From contig JAQFVV010006221.1 in assembly GCA_028023455.1 (NCBI GenBank), positions 10,399,011 through 10,463,010 on the forward strand: a DNA stretch of 64,000 nt, read 5' to 3'. The notes under the pieces are model-generated. The model searched no databases. It saw only the letters and a list, made by a program, of their open reading frames with translations, and was not told the origin of the DNA. How positions within the stretch are numbered: the first letter of the stretch is position 1; every line of letters begins with the position of its first letter. The DNA comes from Epiperipatus broadwayi (Eukaryota > Onychophora > Udeonychophora > Euonychophora > Peripatidae). Shown here one piece after another: positions 24,305 to 35,881 of the stretch. A program made the translations under genes and the position numbers.

Positions 24305-25190
24305 ACAAACATTTTTATTATAATTACATATTTGGAACATATTGATATAAACTCAAAATTCAACAAAAATCATAATAATTTAAAATGATCCTAATAAAAG
24401 GTTAATTTCTCCAAAAGCATTTTATAAATTATAATGGAAAGCAAAGGAAGTAAAATAAAGTGAAAATTTAAAATTTGCACATAATAATTTGGATGTTTCA
24501 CAAATAATACTTCTGTGCTGCAGAAAATATTGAAAGTGAGTCAGATGAAAGTAATAAAAAAAAGATTAAAAAGTTGTACAAAAGTAATGTCTAATAGCTT
24601 TTTGAAAAGAAAAAAAAAGATAAAATAAAGATTGATATTATTAAATACAAAATTAACAAAAATGTTTTGATCAAATTATTAATACAGATAGGAACATCAT
24701 AAATAAAATAAATTATACAATTTGTTTTTTGCTTTTCTCAAAAATAATATTAAAAAAAAATTGTCTATGTACTTGGAGTAGAAAGTTTGGTATTTATTTT
24801 TTAGACAATACAATCCACCTGATGATGCCTTTTATCAGCCAAAACCCATAAAAATGCTGTTTAAGTGGCTAAACTTATAGCCTCTAGAACAGTTCTGTTC
24901 ATATTAGCTGTTAGCATGCCTAGATATTGTTGAACAACAATCTTACAGCCAGCTGATGTGCTTTGTGAGACTTTGCAAATGTGCACACTTGACAAATTGC
25001 TACCGTAACATGTGAGAGTGTCTAGAAATCAACTGGCCATAACTCTTGAAATGTACCTTCCAAGTAATGATCTTACACCCTACTTGATGTAGTATTACAT
25101 AGTAATAATTTTAAATGCATTGCCAAGCTTTCACACACAACTTGCAAGCTTTTTAACAATTGGAAAAAGGTAGGGACAAACACCATTGCA
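24305..25190. other. AT-rich, then an unclassified moderately complex stretch
   Basis: 24305-24780 is AT-rich. 24800-25190 is more complex (ctgttagcatgcctagatat, ccagctgatgtgctttgtga), probably an unclassified repeat. A CTGATGA at 24804 has no GAAA partner. Confidence 0.35.
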
Positions 25191-25200
25191 GAAAACTCAC

Positions 25201-25359
25201 ATGAAAACTCAGCTTTGCGTGAGAACATATACGACACAAATAAAATGGCTGAGGTTGCATTGCTACTGCATCTTTTGGATGATCCTTTGGATCATCAAAA
25301 ACATCAGTCGCCTCCACACATTCCAGCACTAGGTGCTGACATATTCCCCTTTCCTGACC
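25201..25359 (-). CDS. Candidate internal exon, unknown protein
   Basis: The minus strand shows a pyrimidine-rich tract and ATTTCAG acceptor (25360-25366), an open 159-nt segment of 53 codons in phase 0, and a consensus GTGAGT donor (25195-25200). It begins GQERGICQHLVLECVEATDV, continues FDDPKDHPKDAVAMQP and ends QPFYLCRICSHAKLSFH; CRIC with the following histidines could be part of a metal-binding site. Composition is balanced, unlike neighbouring frames. I do not recognise the family. A possible 23-nt upstream micro-exon (26125-26148) has compatible phase. Confidence 0.45.
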
Positions 25360-25364
25360 CTGAA

Positions 25365-26120
25365 ATTTCACAATAAAAAAAGTCTGGCACGGTAAGGTTA
25401 CTAAAATAATAGCGTGTTTTTAAAAGCAAAAACAAAAAAAGAATTTGTTCATTTCCAATAATAAATAAGTAGATAAATTAATTTATACTTTGTTTTCAAT
25501 CCAAATACAGCAATTAATTTATATATGTATTTTTTTTTAATTAATCTCAAAATAATATCTGAAGTCAGACAATAAAGACAAAAAAGTCCGGCATGGTAAC
25601 ATTATTAAAATAAAAGCATGGCCAGCCAGGTAGCATTATATTTAGGTTATTAAAGAGTGTAAAGCACCACCAGGTGGCTTGTATGACCCTAAAAAATAAG
25701 AACTGAAAGTTTTTCACAAATGGCTTCAATTAATTCTTACTTATAGGTCTAAATCTTAGCTATTTTTGAAGAAATTGTTGATAATGTAAACCAAAGAAAA
25801 AAATATAACAAGATGTACATCAAGATTAACAAACAAAAATAAAAATATTAATTTAAATAATTATAAACTTTAGGATTTATTATGTTTTAAAATAATTATG
25901 AAAAAAAATATTTTGCATCAACTTGTTGTTGATTGATAATTCTCATCAGAGCTAAAACATAGCTTGATTTTAAGACCCTCTTGAGTTATAATAAATGCAT
26001 TTTTAAAAATTATTACTGAGTTAATAATAGTGTGATATCTGACAATGACTAACAAATCTAAGGTTTTATGAACAGAAATAAATTGCAGACATCTTGTATG
26101 TATGACATTAAAAAATTTAA
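25365..26120. other. Presumed intron, AT-rich
   Basis: If the exon at 25201-25359 is real, this is its upstream intron. It holds AT-rich sequence and no recognised element. Confidence 0.3.
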
Positions 26121-26124
26121 GCCC

Positions 26125-26148
26125 ATATGGACTCACCTTCTGTGATAC
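26125..26148 (-). CDS. Possible micro-exon
   Basis: Minus strand: TAATAG, then acaaaatcactgtatcacag plus aag, then a consensus GTGAGT donor. It would add two bases of a split codon and KITVSQK, ending in phase 0, which matches the phase-0 start of the exon at 25359. Evidence is the strong donor and phase agreement only. Confidence 0.2.
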
Positions 26149-26585
26149 AGTGATTTTGTCTATTATATTGTTAACAATGATAAAACATTGTTAAAATATT
26201 TTATAATCATGGCATGCATAAATATAATTTAAACACCCACCATATATATATTCCCTTTGCGTTCTTTTCTGTTATTTTTATAGTTATTATATCTTTATTA
26301 ATTTTTAATTCTCTAGGATAATCTATTTATACAGCTTTAAAGTAAACTAAAATAATTTTCACTCTTTGGCAATGAAATAAAGTTTCATAGCATGTGGGCA
26401 CATTATCCAGTTATGATCCTTCAATGGCATGGATCCTTCTATATATGTAAGCTTAAATGATCAACAAACTTCTCTTTTTTTATTTTCGTGATTACGAGGC
26501 TAATATGTAGTCACTGCAGCCGTATAATATATTCCAGAATACTATAAAAGCTGTCATGTTTATCTATTGGTTTGATAAGTAACTG

Positions 26586-26855
<270 letters not shown>

Positions 26856-27159
26856 ATGTATATGGTGTCAACAGATATAAAGAGATTTTCACACTAATAA
26901 GACATAATGAAGGTTTTAATCAATCAGATTAATTTTGTCTTATTTTTTTCTAAGAAAATTGTTGGCATTCTTAATTCAAAAGATTTTCCATGCTCTTCTC
27001 ATACATACCATTACTGATTAAAGCTATTTGTCACTTTCCTTGGTTAAGTTAGAACTAAGAACTTTTTTTTAAATCAGTAGTCAGTTTTACCCTCAACTTC
27101 TAAAGTCAATGATGTGTATGAATCCTTGTTTGATACATTGTACAAGATTAACACCTGCA

Positions 27160-27240
27160 TTTATATATGTAATATATGCAGGATTCGAACTCAGACTTTC
27201 ACATGACCCATTACTCTCAGTGCCATATTCCTTGTTTGAA
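27160..27240 (-). mobile_element. tRNA-like SINE fragment (family D tail)
   Basis: On the minus strand, gggtcatgtgaaagtctgag followed by ttcgaatcctgc contains a good B box (GAGTTCGAATCC). Only this end is preserved. Confidence 0.5.
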
Positions 27241-27244
27241 CATA

Positions 27245-27555
27245 TACAAAGTTATTTATTTATATAGTGCTATGTTTTTAAACTGCAATAATAATTAGAG
27301 ATCATTCCAGTACACATGCGCTTTATAGATTTAAACACTTAATGAATACTCTCCTTTCCAAAAATGAGATAAAGTCTTTTGAAAAAATAGAATGAATCAC
27401 TCTATCTTTTTAACCTAAGTGTATATGTGTAGGCAAATTTTGGAAAGGAGAGTAATCATGAAGTGTTTAAATCTATAGAGCACATGTATTGTAGAGTGAT
27501 CTCTAATTATTATTACATTTTAAAAACATAGCGCTGTATAAATAAATAATTCGTC
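27245..27555. repeat. Fold-back palindrome (about 110-bp arms)
   Basis: Left arm 27250-27365 and right arm 27440-27550 are near-complementary (caataataattagagatcat, ctctcctttccaaaa and their inverses). A third partial copy (ggaaaggagagtattcat) lies near 27760. No coding signal. Confidence 0.7.
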
Positions 27556-27789
27556 ATACATGTTTAATATTTCATCTGTTGTAAAAATTTTGCAAGCGTC
27601 ATTCATTAAAACTATAGAAAAAGGAATTGAAACATTATTTAATATCTTCAAGCCTTCATTTGTAAATGCTTAAGATGTGCCTATATATATATATATAAGC
27701 CTAGGTTAAAACGATAGAGCGAAACATACTATTTTTTCCAAAGGCATTATCTTGTGTTTGGAAAGGAGAGTATTCATTTGTATTTATAT

Positions 27790-27950
27790 ACTAAACTATT
27801 TCCATTATCTAATATTGAGTTATTGAATGTCTTTAGAAAAAATTAACTCTATTTAAATTTTCAAAGTACATTTAACTGATGGAAATAGTCCAATATATAA
27901 ATGCAACTAAAATACCACCATCACAAACCTTCAGGAAACAGAGTACTCAT
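27790..27950 (+). mobile_element. SINE type 2 tail fragment
   Basis: It shares tggaaatagtccaatatata and caccatcacaaaccttcagg with 33000 and 63895. The head is missing. Confidence 0.45.
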
Positions 27951-27954
27951 TATG

Positions 27955-29790
27955 TGTTTAAATCCTTATTTGATTAAATTTTTACAATCCTTATCAAATA
28001 AGGCTAATAACTTGCTTCAAAATTATTCTGAATATTAAATAAAAAATTTACATCATATAATGTTTTTGAAAATATTCAACTATCAGTTATAATTTTAGTA
28101 AACCAAAAGGACCTCCCCATATCTTTTGTATTTTCATTTTCATTTTAATTAAAGCCTTACATTTATTTGCCTCACATATTCACTTATGTACTTAAATACA
28201 TAAGTAGTAGTAAACATTAGCTGTAATAGTGATTTGTAATATTTTTTCTCATTCCTTTTATTTTACATCTAACACTCTTTTATTCACATTTTTTTCTATT
28301 AACTAGTCTTCAATCTATCTATCATATTTTATATTAGGAATCCGAATTATTTATTCTTTCCCCTTCTTCACTTCATGATTATCTCATTCATATTTTATAA
28401 TATATATAATATGGCTTTATGTTATTATTATAAATATTAATTTTACTTTTTAAAGCTATGTTAATTCCATAAAATGTCTTGTGAGAGTCCTAATTCTGAA
28501 TTCCACTGTTATAACTTTGATTGCGTATCACGCCCACAATTCTTCAAATTTTTAACTTTTGGTTAGTACTTATATATAAATAATTAATATAAATATTACA
28601 CAACAAAAAATTAAAATATAATTTTATCATTCATCATTGTTTTATAGACTAAAAACCTATTTTAAGTCATCTTTACATTGTTTTTTTTTTAAAAATATAT
28701 ATATTTTATTAAAAAAGTCTTTCGTCTTAAAACTAAATATTGAATTAAGAATAAGACCAAATAGATCTTAGAATCATCTAACATATTTTTGGTCTCAAAG
28801 GCTGGTAGATAATAATATAAGATCCCCAGGACCTCATAAAACATCAAATAAACTCTTAGCAGTATTTTATCGAAAGAATGTCAATACATGTAAGTTTGAC
28901 TTAAGTTGTTGATTAGCTGTCAAATCTATATTGATTAAAGTTAATATTTGCACAAAAGAGATACTGCATTAGTAAATCAGCAGAAAAATCAACAATCGCG
29001 GGGAAAAAAAAACTAGGATTAAATAATTTATTGCTTCAATTTACACGATTTTTTTATCCGTTCAAAAAAAAAAAATCTTTTTAAAACAAAACTAACGTTA
29101 TTTACACATCTGCTTTTGTAGATATATAAAGTTGAGATTTGTATATATGACACATAATGATAAATGAAATATTAGTATTGCCATTAAAAATACTTTCTAA
29201 AAAAGTAAATACTGTACATAAAATTAAGCAGAAACATATTTTTTTATACTCAGTCATATAATTATATTAGACCAATCAGAATCTCTTGTAATGCCCGCTG
29301 CTGGACCATCATTTCGACTTAAATATATTATGTACATAAGTTAAGAGACCCTTTGCATATGGAGTTGTGCATAGATCAAATATGTAAATAATGATAATAT
29401 ATAAATATCACAATTAATAATCCATGTAAATGAAGTAAATATTAATTGTTATTAAGCACGTTGTTAGCATGTAATACTTATATAAGGCTAAAACCTTAAT
29501 ACATGCGCCTTGAGTGCTTAAGTAACATGTATTTCTTTTTTGCTTGTGTTATTCTTTTTTTTTCTGGAGTTATTCATGACATTCCCTCTGTATCTTCCAT
29601 ACTCAACAATCATCACATCGTGTAAATCCGATTCCAGGCAATATCATAGTTAACACAAGTTTATATTTGGTTTGGGGGTTTTTGATTTGTATGTATTTAT
29701 AAGTAAATGCCCTCATATACTTAGAAGTAATATTAATCATAAGTTTATTAATTAAATTTTTAAAAATAATAAAAATAAAATATAAATCTT
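27955..29790. other. AT-rich region, no gene seen
   Basis: Long AT-rich stretch. No supported frame, splice-flanked exon or repeat family. Confidence 0.4.
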
Positions 29791-29794
29791 ATCA

Positions 29795-29870
29795 AAATAA
29801 GAGTCATAGATCACATGACCCTATCTCTTAAGCTTCATAAATTGTATCAAGTTTAACTAATTGCCACTTC
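29795..29870 (-). mobile_element. Family E right-end fragment
   Basis: The minus strand carries aagcttaagagatagggtca and tgtgatctatgactcttatt, matching the end of the element at 41450-41745. Confidence 0.55.
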
Positions 29871-30104
29871 TTAACGCAATAACAAAATCTTCTTGCAACT
29901 GTTCTTCAACTGCAAGTTTGTAAAAAAAAAAAAAAAATAGATCCCTGTGTCCCAATATGGCGTTTTTGAATTTGAAGATTAGATTTTATTATAGCATATA
30001 GTAATAAAATAACTATTAAAATTTAATTTGGTGATTAAAATTAAGTGATTTCTCTCTGAAAACTAAATAATATCCAGTGATCTAACCAGGTTTAATTACC
30101 TTAT

Positions 30105-30765
30105 ACATTAAACCACATAACCCTCATTTCCACTTACACAAGTTGTTAATAACAGTAGCAACTCTTCACACATCTAGTGTAAGCCTTAGTAATCAATGAA
30201 TGACAGAAGGTTTGTGCATAAAAGCATATCTTGTGCCTATTCTCCAATATCCCCAGACTAGTTTCTATTTTGTGGCTTTCATGAGTGAGGAGTCTTGAAT
30301 TTGAGAGCACTGCATCTAGATCTTAGGATCTAATGCAACTCTCCAGCAGTCAGTTTTTATCTATTTAATTAACTGTAAAGCTAGTAGCCCAAGATGAAGA
30401 TGCAATGATGTTTTCAATTCAAGTTCAATTGCTTATATAATCATATAGATCTGAACTCAGTTTAGCAACTATATATTTTGGTGTCTTTGATTTCTAAAAA
30501 ACCACAATTACCATTATCCCATGGCAGGATAGGTGCAAAGCCATCAAAACATCATGTGATCACTATTTCATATGCGTACACAGATTATTAATAACAGTAG
30601 CAATCTCTCCATACAGTAGGGCCACCAAGCAACAATGTTTGTTAATAAAATCCCTCTCTAATGCCTACACATCCAATATCATCTAGATTGTGGCTTTCAT
30701 CAATGAGAGAGTCTTGGATGTGACAGTACTGTATCTAGATAGAAAATGGTGATCATATAATGTTG
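30105..30765 (-). mobile_element. Family A HHR elements, about 1.4 units in tandem
   Basis: One nearly full unit and part of a second run head-to-tail on the minus strand; the landmark (aataacagtagcaa + tctccatacag type) recurs at about 30152 and 30594. Both ribozymes are damaged. The array ends at about 30740, where orientation flips into the next copy. Confidence 0.75.
30250..30292 (-). ncRNA. Hammerhead-like core, family A (G5 changed)
   Basis: Minus strand: CCTCA, CTCATGA (G5 to C), stem II, GAAA, stem III AC/GT, GTC, TGGGGA. A single core change should abolish activity. The second unit's core (30676-30713) has lost GAAA. Confidence 0.6.
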
Positions 30766-30912
30766 TGGCGATCCTTCCCATGGGATACTGGTGACTGTGT
30801 TTTTTTGAAAACCAAAAATACCAAAATGTATAGATATGCTGAACTGGGTTCAGATTTATATGACTATACAAGTGAGTGAGCTTGGATTTAAAATATTATT
30901 GCATTTTTATTT
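30735..30912 (+). mobile_element. Family A fragment in opposite orientation
   Basis: Plus-strand body segment (aaatggtgatcatataatgt, gctgaactgggttcagattt) abutting the minus-oriented array, another head-to-head junction. It ends where the LINE relic begins. Confidence 0.65.
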
Positions 30913-32136
30913 TGGACTCCACCTTTATCCCTAATAAAAATTCTTTGTCTTGTCTTTCCCCAATATTAATCATCATTACTTTTGATTTTTCTTCATTAAA
31001 TTTAATTCCCATCTCTTTACCCAACCTTGTGCATGTCCTCAGCATAATTTCCATATCTTCCCTTCTTTTTGTGCACAAGAAGACAGAATCCTGAAATAAA
31101 AGACCCGATAATGTATATATTTTTTGCCACCTATTATTGGTATCTCTATCCTTCCAGTCTTTCTATTGCTCTGTCCATTTCTCTCAAATTCAAGACATAG
31201 GACATCCTTGGCCTATCTCACCCCATTTTTAACTTTAACTGATTTTATATTCCCTAATTGATACATATAGTAATTATTTGCATACAATCTCTTAATAACA
31301 TCCTCTAAAGCCTTGTCCATTCCCAAATTTATTAAACTTACCCATAATCTATTTCTGTTTACTCTTATATTACTCTAACTACCTGAAAAATCTCCTGTGT
31401 CATTTTATTAAAAACATGATAATAGTTTTTCTTTAGCCCTATGCCCTAAATTTATTACCATCTCTGCTGCCCATCCATCCAAGCCTTTTTCCACTTTTCA
31501 ATTTTTTCCTGCCTCATTCAGTTCATTTTCAGTAAACCTAATATTCCCATTACTATATGCTTTCGTGTTTGCTATCACTCTGTTCTTCACATTTAACATC
31601 TTTTCTATATCCATTTAATACTTGTTTAAGATTGTCTCTAATTCTTTTCTAGAGCTTACACTCTATCTCCTCATCATCTAGTAATACTATTTCTCTCTCT
31701 CCTACATTTCTTCTTTTAATGTATTTCCAAAAAAATTTTACTTCCATCTTTTCCACTTAAAATTACAAAAACAAATCAAGTCAGATATCACGTGACCCAA
31801 TTTAATAAGCTTGTATTTACAAATTTTATATATAGAGCTCACAAAATAAGCTCTCTATATAATATCTTTTCCACTTTTATTAATATCCTCCACCAGTTTA
31901 CCATTCAATTTCATTCTCTCTATATAATTAACTATTGTAGCCAACTTCTTTTTTAAAATACTTTTCCCATTTAACATTAATATCTTTTTTAATTTATTTG
32001 TTTTTAATAGCACACATATTCTGTTTGAAGGTAATTGTATACCACTCTTTTTTGAATAATTTTGTACAAAAAATGTTATCTTAATCAATAAGGAAAAATA
32101 TTTGCATCCATAACAACACTTGAAACATCGAAACAT
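30910..32136 (-). pseudogene. LINE reverse transcriptase relic split by a family B insertion
   Basis: On the minus strand, 30896-31078 contains EDMEIMLRTC and GIKFNEEKSKVMMIN of the reverse transcriptase domain. Further upstream lie a GVRQGCPMS-like block (near 31220, reading with stops) and FFWKYIKRR (near 31700). The frame continues beyond the insertion at 31759-31863 as KLVEDINKSGKDI (31864-32136). Many stops and frameshifts make it non-functional. Confidence 0.75.
31746..31876 (-). mobile_element. Family B terminal fragment with 13-bp TSD, nested in a LINE
   Basis: About 105 bp (31759-31863) lie between duplicated copies of atcttttccactt at 31746-31758 and 31864-31876. The insert is the family B right end on the minus strand (gagctctatatataaaattt, aagcttattaaattgggtca). 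The duplicated target belongs to the surrounding LINE, so the insertion postdates it. No ribozyme is present. Confidence 0.8.
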
Positions 32137-32515
32137 ATATAATCATACCACGAGGTAGTTCAAACCCTAAAATTTTTCTTTGTGCATATTACTTATCCCA
32201 AAGTAGAAAACATATTGGGAAAATAAGCAACCAAATGCAATACTATCAATCAATAAATTGTGTCCTATACATTGTAATGGGTGATTTTAATTATCAGATA
32301 CAATCGATACTTTACAGAATTAAAGCAATATTTGTAAATTCATTATATGAATGTCTCAGAATGCTCGATAAAATATTTAGCAAAAAGTGCGCATTCATTT
32401 TCAAATAAGTTTACCAACAATGATTTATCATCTAAATTTCCCTAATCATAATATTGTGAAATTGAATGCAATTCCAAACATAGTAAAGAAACAACTTCAG
32501 TATATGTGTTTTCCC
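32137..32515. other. AT-rich region, no gene seen
   Basis: Nothing recognisable. Confidence 0.35.
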
Positions 32516-32522
32516 GAAGGTT

Positions 32523-33035
32523 TGGTGATGATGGCTCAGTTGGTTAGAGCATTACCTTAAAATTCAATAATCAAGAATTTAAGGACTCAGATTCAAATCC
32601 CATGCTAGTACTGTCACTGGTCAGGCTATCAACACCTGAAGAAGAGGGGGAGAAAAATATCTCTCAAAACATTGTGCATATACTAACCTGTTTTCTGTGA
32701 TATTACTAACAGTTAGTGCATATACTAACCTGTTAGCTGTGATATTACTAACAGTTGGTGCATATACTAACCTATTTGCTGTGATATTACTAACAGTTGG
32801 TGCATATACTAACCTGTTTTCTGTGATATTACTAACAGTTGGTGCATATACTAACCTATTTGCTGTGATATTGCTAAGAGTTGGTGCATATACTAACCTG
32901 TTTGCTGTGATATTGCTAACAGTAGTTTGCTGTGATATTACTAACAGTTGAATGCAGTTGGAATATTTAATAAAATTAAACTTTTCTAAAACATTCAACA
33001 CACATATTAGATGATAGAAATAGTCCAATATAAAA
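32523..33035 (+). mobile_element. tRNA-derived SINE (type 2) with expanded minisatellite
   Basis: The head gatggctcagttggttagag carries a clear A box, and ggactcagattcaaatccc carries the B box at the expected spacing. The body follows (tgtcactggtcaggctatca, ctctcaaaacattg), then a 42-bp minisatellite, then the tail aacttttctaaaacattcaa with gatgatagaaatagtccaat. This is the best-preserved copy of the family in the window. Confidence 0.75.
32674..32950. repeat. 42-bp minisatellite, about 6 units
   Basis: Units begin gtgcatatactaacctgttt and end gatattactaacagttg. Since 42 is divisible by three, both strands stay open and give a 14-residue repeat that is not evidence of a protein. Confidence 0.9.
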
Positions 33036-34626
33036 ATACAACTTCATTATATATATTAGAAAAGGATTTTATTTAATTTATAAGGAGCAGTCATAATATG
33101 TTAAAGATTAGTAATGGTTTTAATTTAACAGTATCAACAGTATACATTCAATAAAAGAATTATGTGATTTTTATAATCTACTTATCAAAATATTTATAAA
33201 AGATTTTCAAATCATATTTTCGCAAACTATGAAAGATACTTCATGAAAAAAATTTTTTTAAAAAAGATTCTTTTATCAATTAATAATATTAAAAAATTAT
33301 ATATTGTTCAAAAAGGTATGTGGATACTAAAATATAGTTATATAACTGAGTCAGTTAATAAAAGGGTCAGTTTAATTATGATATTTGTCCGGACAAAATC
33401 AGATTACTAGGGAGAAATTCACATATTAAAAAAACAAGATGGTTATAATCTATTGAAAAGTCAGATGGATTATGCAGTTTGGAAATATTTCAAGCATCTT
33501 TACACTGGCACTAAATCATCATGGGACATGCTGAAAGACCCAGATCATAAGCATTTTTGATTTTTCTTGATTATATGATTGAACAATAGACAGTGTACCA
33601 TCCACAATAATACTAGAATTTTAAATTGTTACATATTACTTATATAAGGCCATGAAATAACTGATTATTCAAATTGATATAAGTTTGATTTATAAGCAGA
33701 GAATGTAAATTGGAATATTATATGTTGTAATTATGAAAGAATTAGGGATAAATACGGAGACATGTCAAATTGTCTTGCAACTGAATCTGGCTTTTTATCT
33801 GGGATAATCTACTATTATTTTAATGATGTTGAAATTAAAACACTTGATCAAAATAACAAGTTCTATTTTTAAATTCTTTTATTTAAGTGACAACCTCTGT
33901 TTGTAGTTTGTTTGTTTGTTTGTAAATACTTGAAAATATTTTTATATTTAAAATAAAATAAAATTTTAAAATCAAGATTTAAAAGATTTAAATTCAATAT
34001 AATTTGTTAAAATTTGGTACATTTTTTCTAAATTACTACCAAACTGATAGGGCACTATAATATTTTAGATAGATGACTAATTTTCTTAAATCTGGTCACT
34101 GAATGGAGGAAATTTTGAATATTTTGATATCAAATTTAAAGTTGTTCTTCAAATTTTAATATGCTTTAAGTAAGTCCCTTAAGAGGTCAGTATTGAGATT
34201 TTTAGCTTCAATTGAAAACTTGAGTAATATTAAAATCAAGATTTAATAAATTTAAAATTGATTATAATTTGTTGAAATTTGATAATTTCTTCTAAATCCC
34301 TAAGTAGGTAACCAATTTTCTTAAATCTGGACCACTGGGCAGAGGAAATTAAAAGAAAATCATACATATTAAGTGAAATTTATTTGCAATATACTTTTGG
34401 TAAGCATTTAAAAAACAAAAAGTAAAAATGTCAAACACTTTACAAAAAATATTTTAATATTTTAAGCCACTTAATGATTTATTATATACATATGTAGTTA
34501 TGTATGCATACTAAATAGATTATACCAAGATTGTATTGGTACATATAATAATTTTGTCTAAAAATTATTAAAATTAGAAATTTTCCATAGAAACAATGTA
34601 CCATTTTAATGTGATAATAATTAGTT
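33036..34626. other. AT-rich region with a diverged duplication
   Basis: A segment at about 33960-34080 (taaaatcaagatttaaaaga, aatttgttaaaatttggta) recurs diverged at about 34232-34330. Otherwise no gene or known element. Confidence 0.4.
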
Positions 34627-34759
34627 AAAAGTTTAATAAAAGAGTCTTGCATTGGTGGTTGAGAGGTCAGCGCAACTGTCTTGCACTTGCAGGCAGTTGC
34701 CCGGGTTGTGGGTTCGCGTCCCGGTCAATGCTATGACACTTAAAAAAAAAAGTTTAATA
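34627..34759 (+). mobile_element. tRNA-derived SINE (type 1) with 12-bp TSD
   Basis: The insert (34639-34747) has an A box in ggtggttgagaggtcagcgc and a B box gtgggttcgcgtccc, then ggtcaatgctatgacac and a poly(A) tail. It is flanked by aaaagtttaata at 34627-34638 and 34748-34759. Better preserved than the copies at 12272 and 49222. Confidence 0.82.
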
Positions 34760-35127
34760 TAAAAGTTTAGAGTTTTTAAAAATAAAGAAAGAAGAAAATA
34801 CTGTTAGCTTGGGGGAAAATTAAACCCTGCATCATTCATAAAGTTTTATGAATTAATTTAAAAGTAATTTGGGGGAGAGAATTTGGCTTAGAAAAGGTTA
34901 AATCTATAGCGGTTTAAATGAATCTTTTACATGAAATAAAAAATCTCTCTCTCTTCGTTTAGAATGTTAAAAAAAAAAGGTAGTTGATTTTCAAATAATT
35001 AAAAATATCTCTTTTTCATTTAAGTTAAAAAAAAGAAAAGTAAGCTTAAAACTAAATAGTTAGTTGACTGTAAAATATATATGAGTGTTAAATGCAAATG
35101 ATTGTAAACAGCATAAATACGTGTGTA
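34760..35127. other. AT-rich region, no gene seen
   Basis: Nothing recognisable. Confidence 0.35.
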
Positions 35128-35881
35128 TTAACCCTTAAACCGCTAATTTTATCATTGGTTGTATCAGATAAAAATCAAATCTTTTAATTGGCCAACTCAC
35201 AAACTGAAGACAAAGCCTATTGTTAAAACATATTCGCCTATAATATTAAATTCAACTCAGATACGTTTATAAAAAGTATATAATTAATTTTTCAGGTCAT
35301 GAAGAAAACGAAAGTTCTTTCAAAAATAAATTGCTATTTATTTATTCTAAGATATTCTATATCGGCAACATAAAAGTTATAATGTAAACAAAAAGATCGA
35401 CTTTTACGTTATAGAAAAGTAAATATTTCTTTTTACTACATCTTCAATATATTTACTTAAATCTTCAATATTTTTCGAAAATAATTTTGTTTTTTTATTA
35501 TTCTCTCTGAAAATTATGTTTAATTTCCATAAATATTATTTAATAATAATTTAAATCGTATTCGAAATGAAAATCTCAGCGTTTTTCTTTATTTTCTTTG
35601 ATCAGGCAGTTTCTTTGTTCTTTCCAGCCAATCAGAATGTCTTTTTCGGCTGAGAGCATGCTAAGAACCAATCACAAATAATGTTCCTTCTTTGTTTAGG
35701 TTTAAATGCGTTTTTTTTTATTTTTTACTTCTAAAATAAATCAGAAGATGTCACCATCGTACAGAACTTTTAAAAACGAATTCAATACATATTTAACGAA
35801 TTTTATCGTATAAAAACGAACTGAGTTAGAGTGATTTTAGATGTCGACGAGGAGTCTCGTCGAGCGCGGGAAAAGGGTTAA
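35128..35881. mobile_element. piggyBac-like MITE (TTAA-flanked)
   Basis: About 746 bp (35132-35877) between two TTAA sites at 35128-35131 and 35878-35881. Its ends are CCCTTAAACCGC and, on the other strand, CCCTTTTCCCGC. TTAA duplication with CCC-starting inverted ends is characteristic of the piggyBac superfamily. There is no transposase frame. A GC-rich subterminal hairpin (gtcgacgag/ctcgtcgagc) lies near 35842-35865. Confidence 0.7.

Noticed and set aside
24800-24850. CTGATGA at 24804 as a hammerhead core
   Set aside because: No GAAA box follows a plausible stem II.
32630-32670. CTGAAGA...CTCT-CAAAAC in SINE type 2 as a ribozyme
   Set aside because: GAAA is replaced by AAAA, and no cleavage triplet or stem I is found.
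32674-32950. CRISPR-like regular repeats
   Set aside because: Units are contiguous with no unique spacers, and the context is eukaryotic.
32621-33028. Repetitive 14-residue protein on both strands
   Set aside because: Result of a 42-bp minisatellite inside a SINE; both strands are open only because the unit is a multiple of three.
34645-34745. A functional tRNA gene
   Set aside because: The A and B boxes are good, but the segment has a poly(A) tail and TSDs and occurs in several worn copies, as expected for a SINE.
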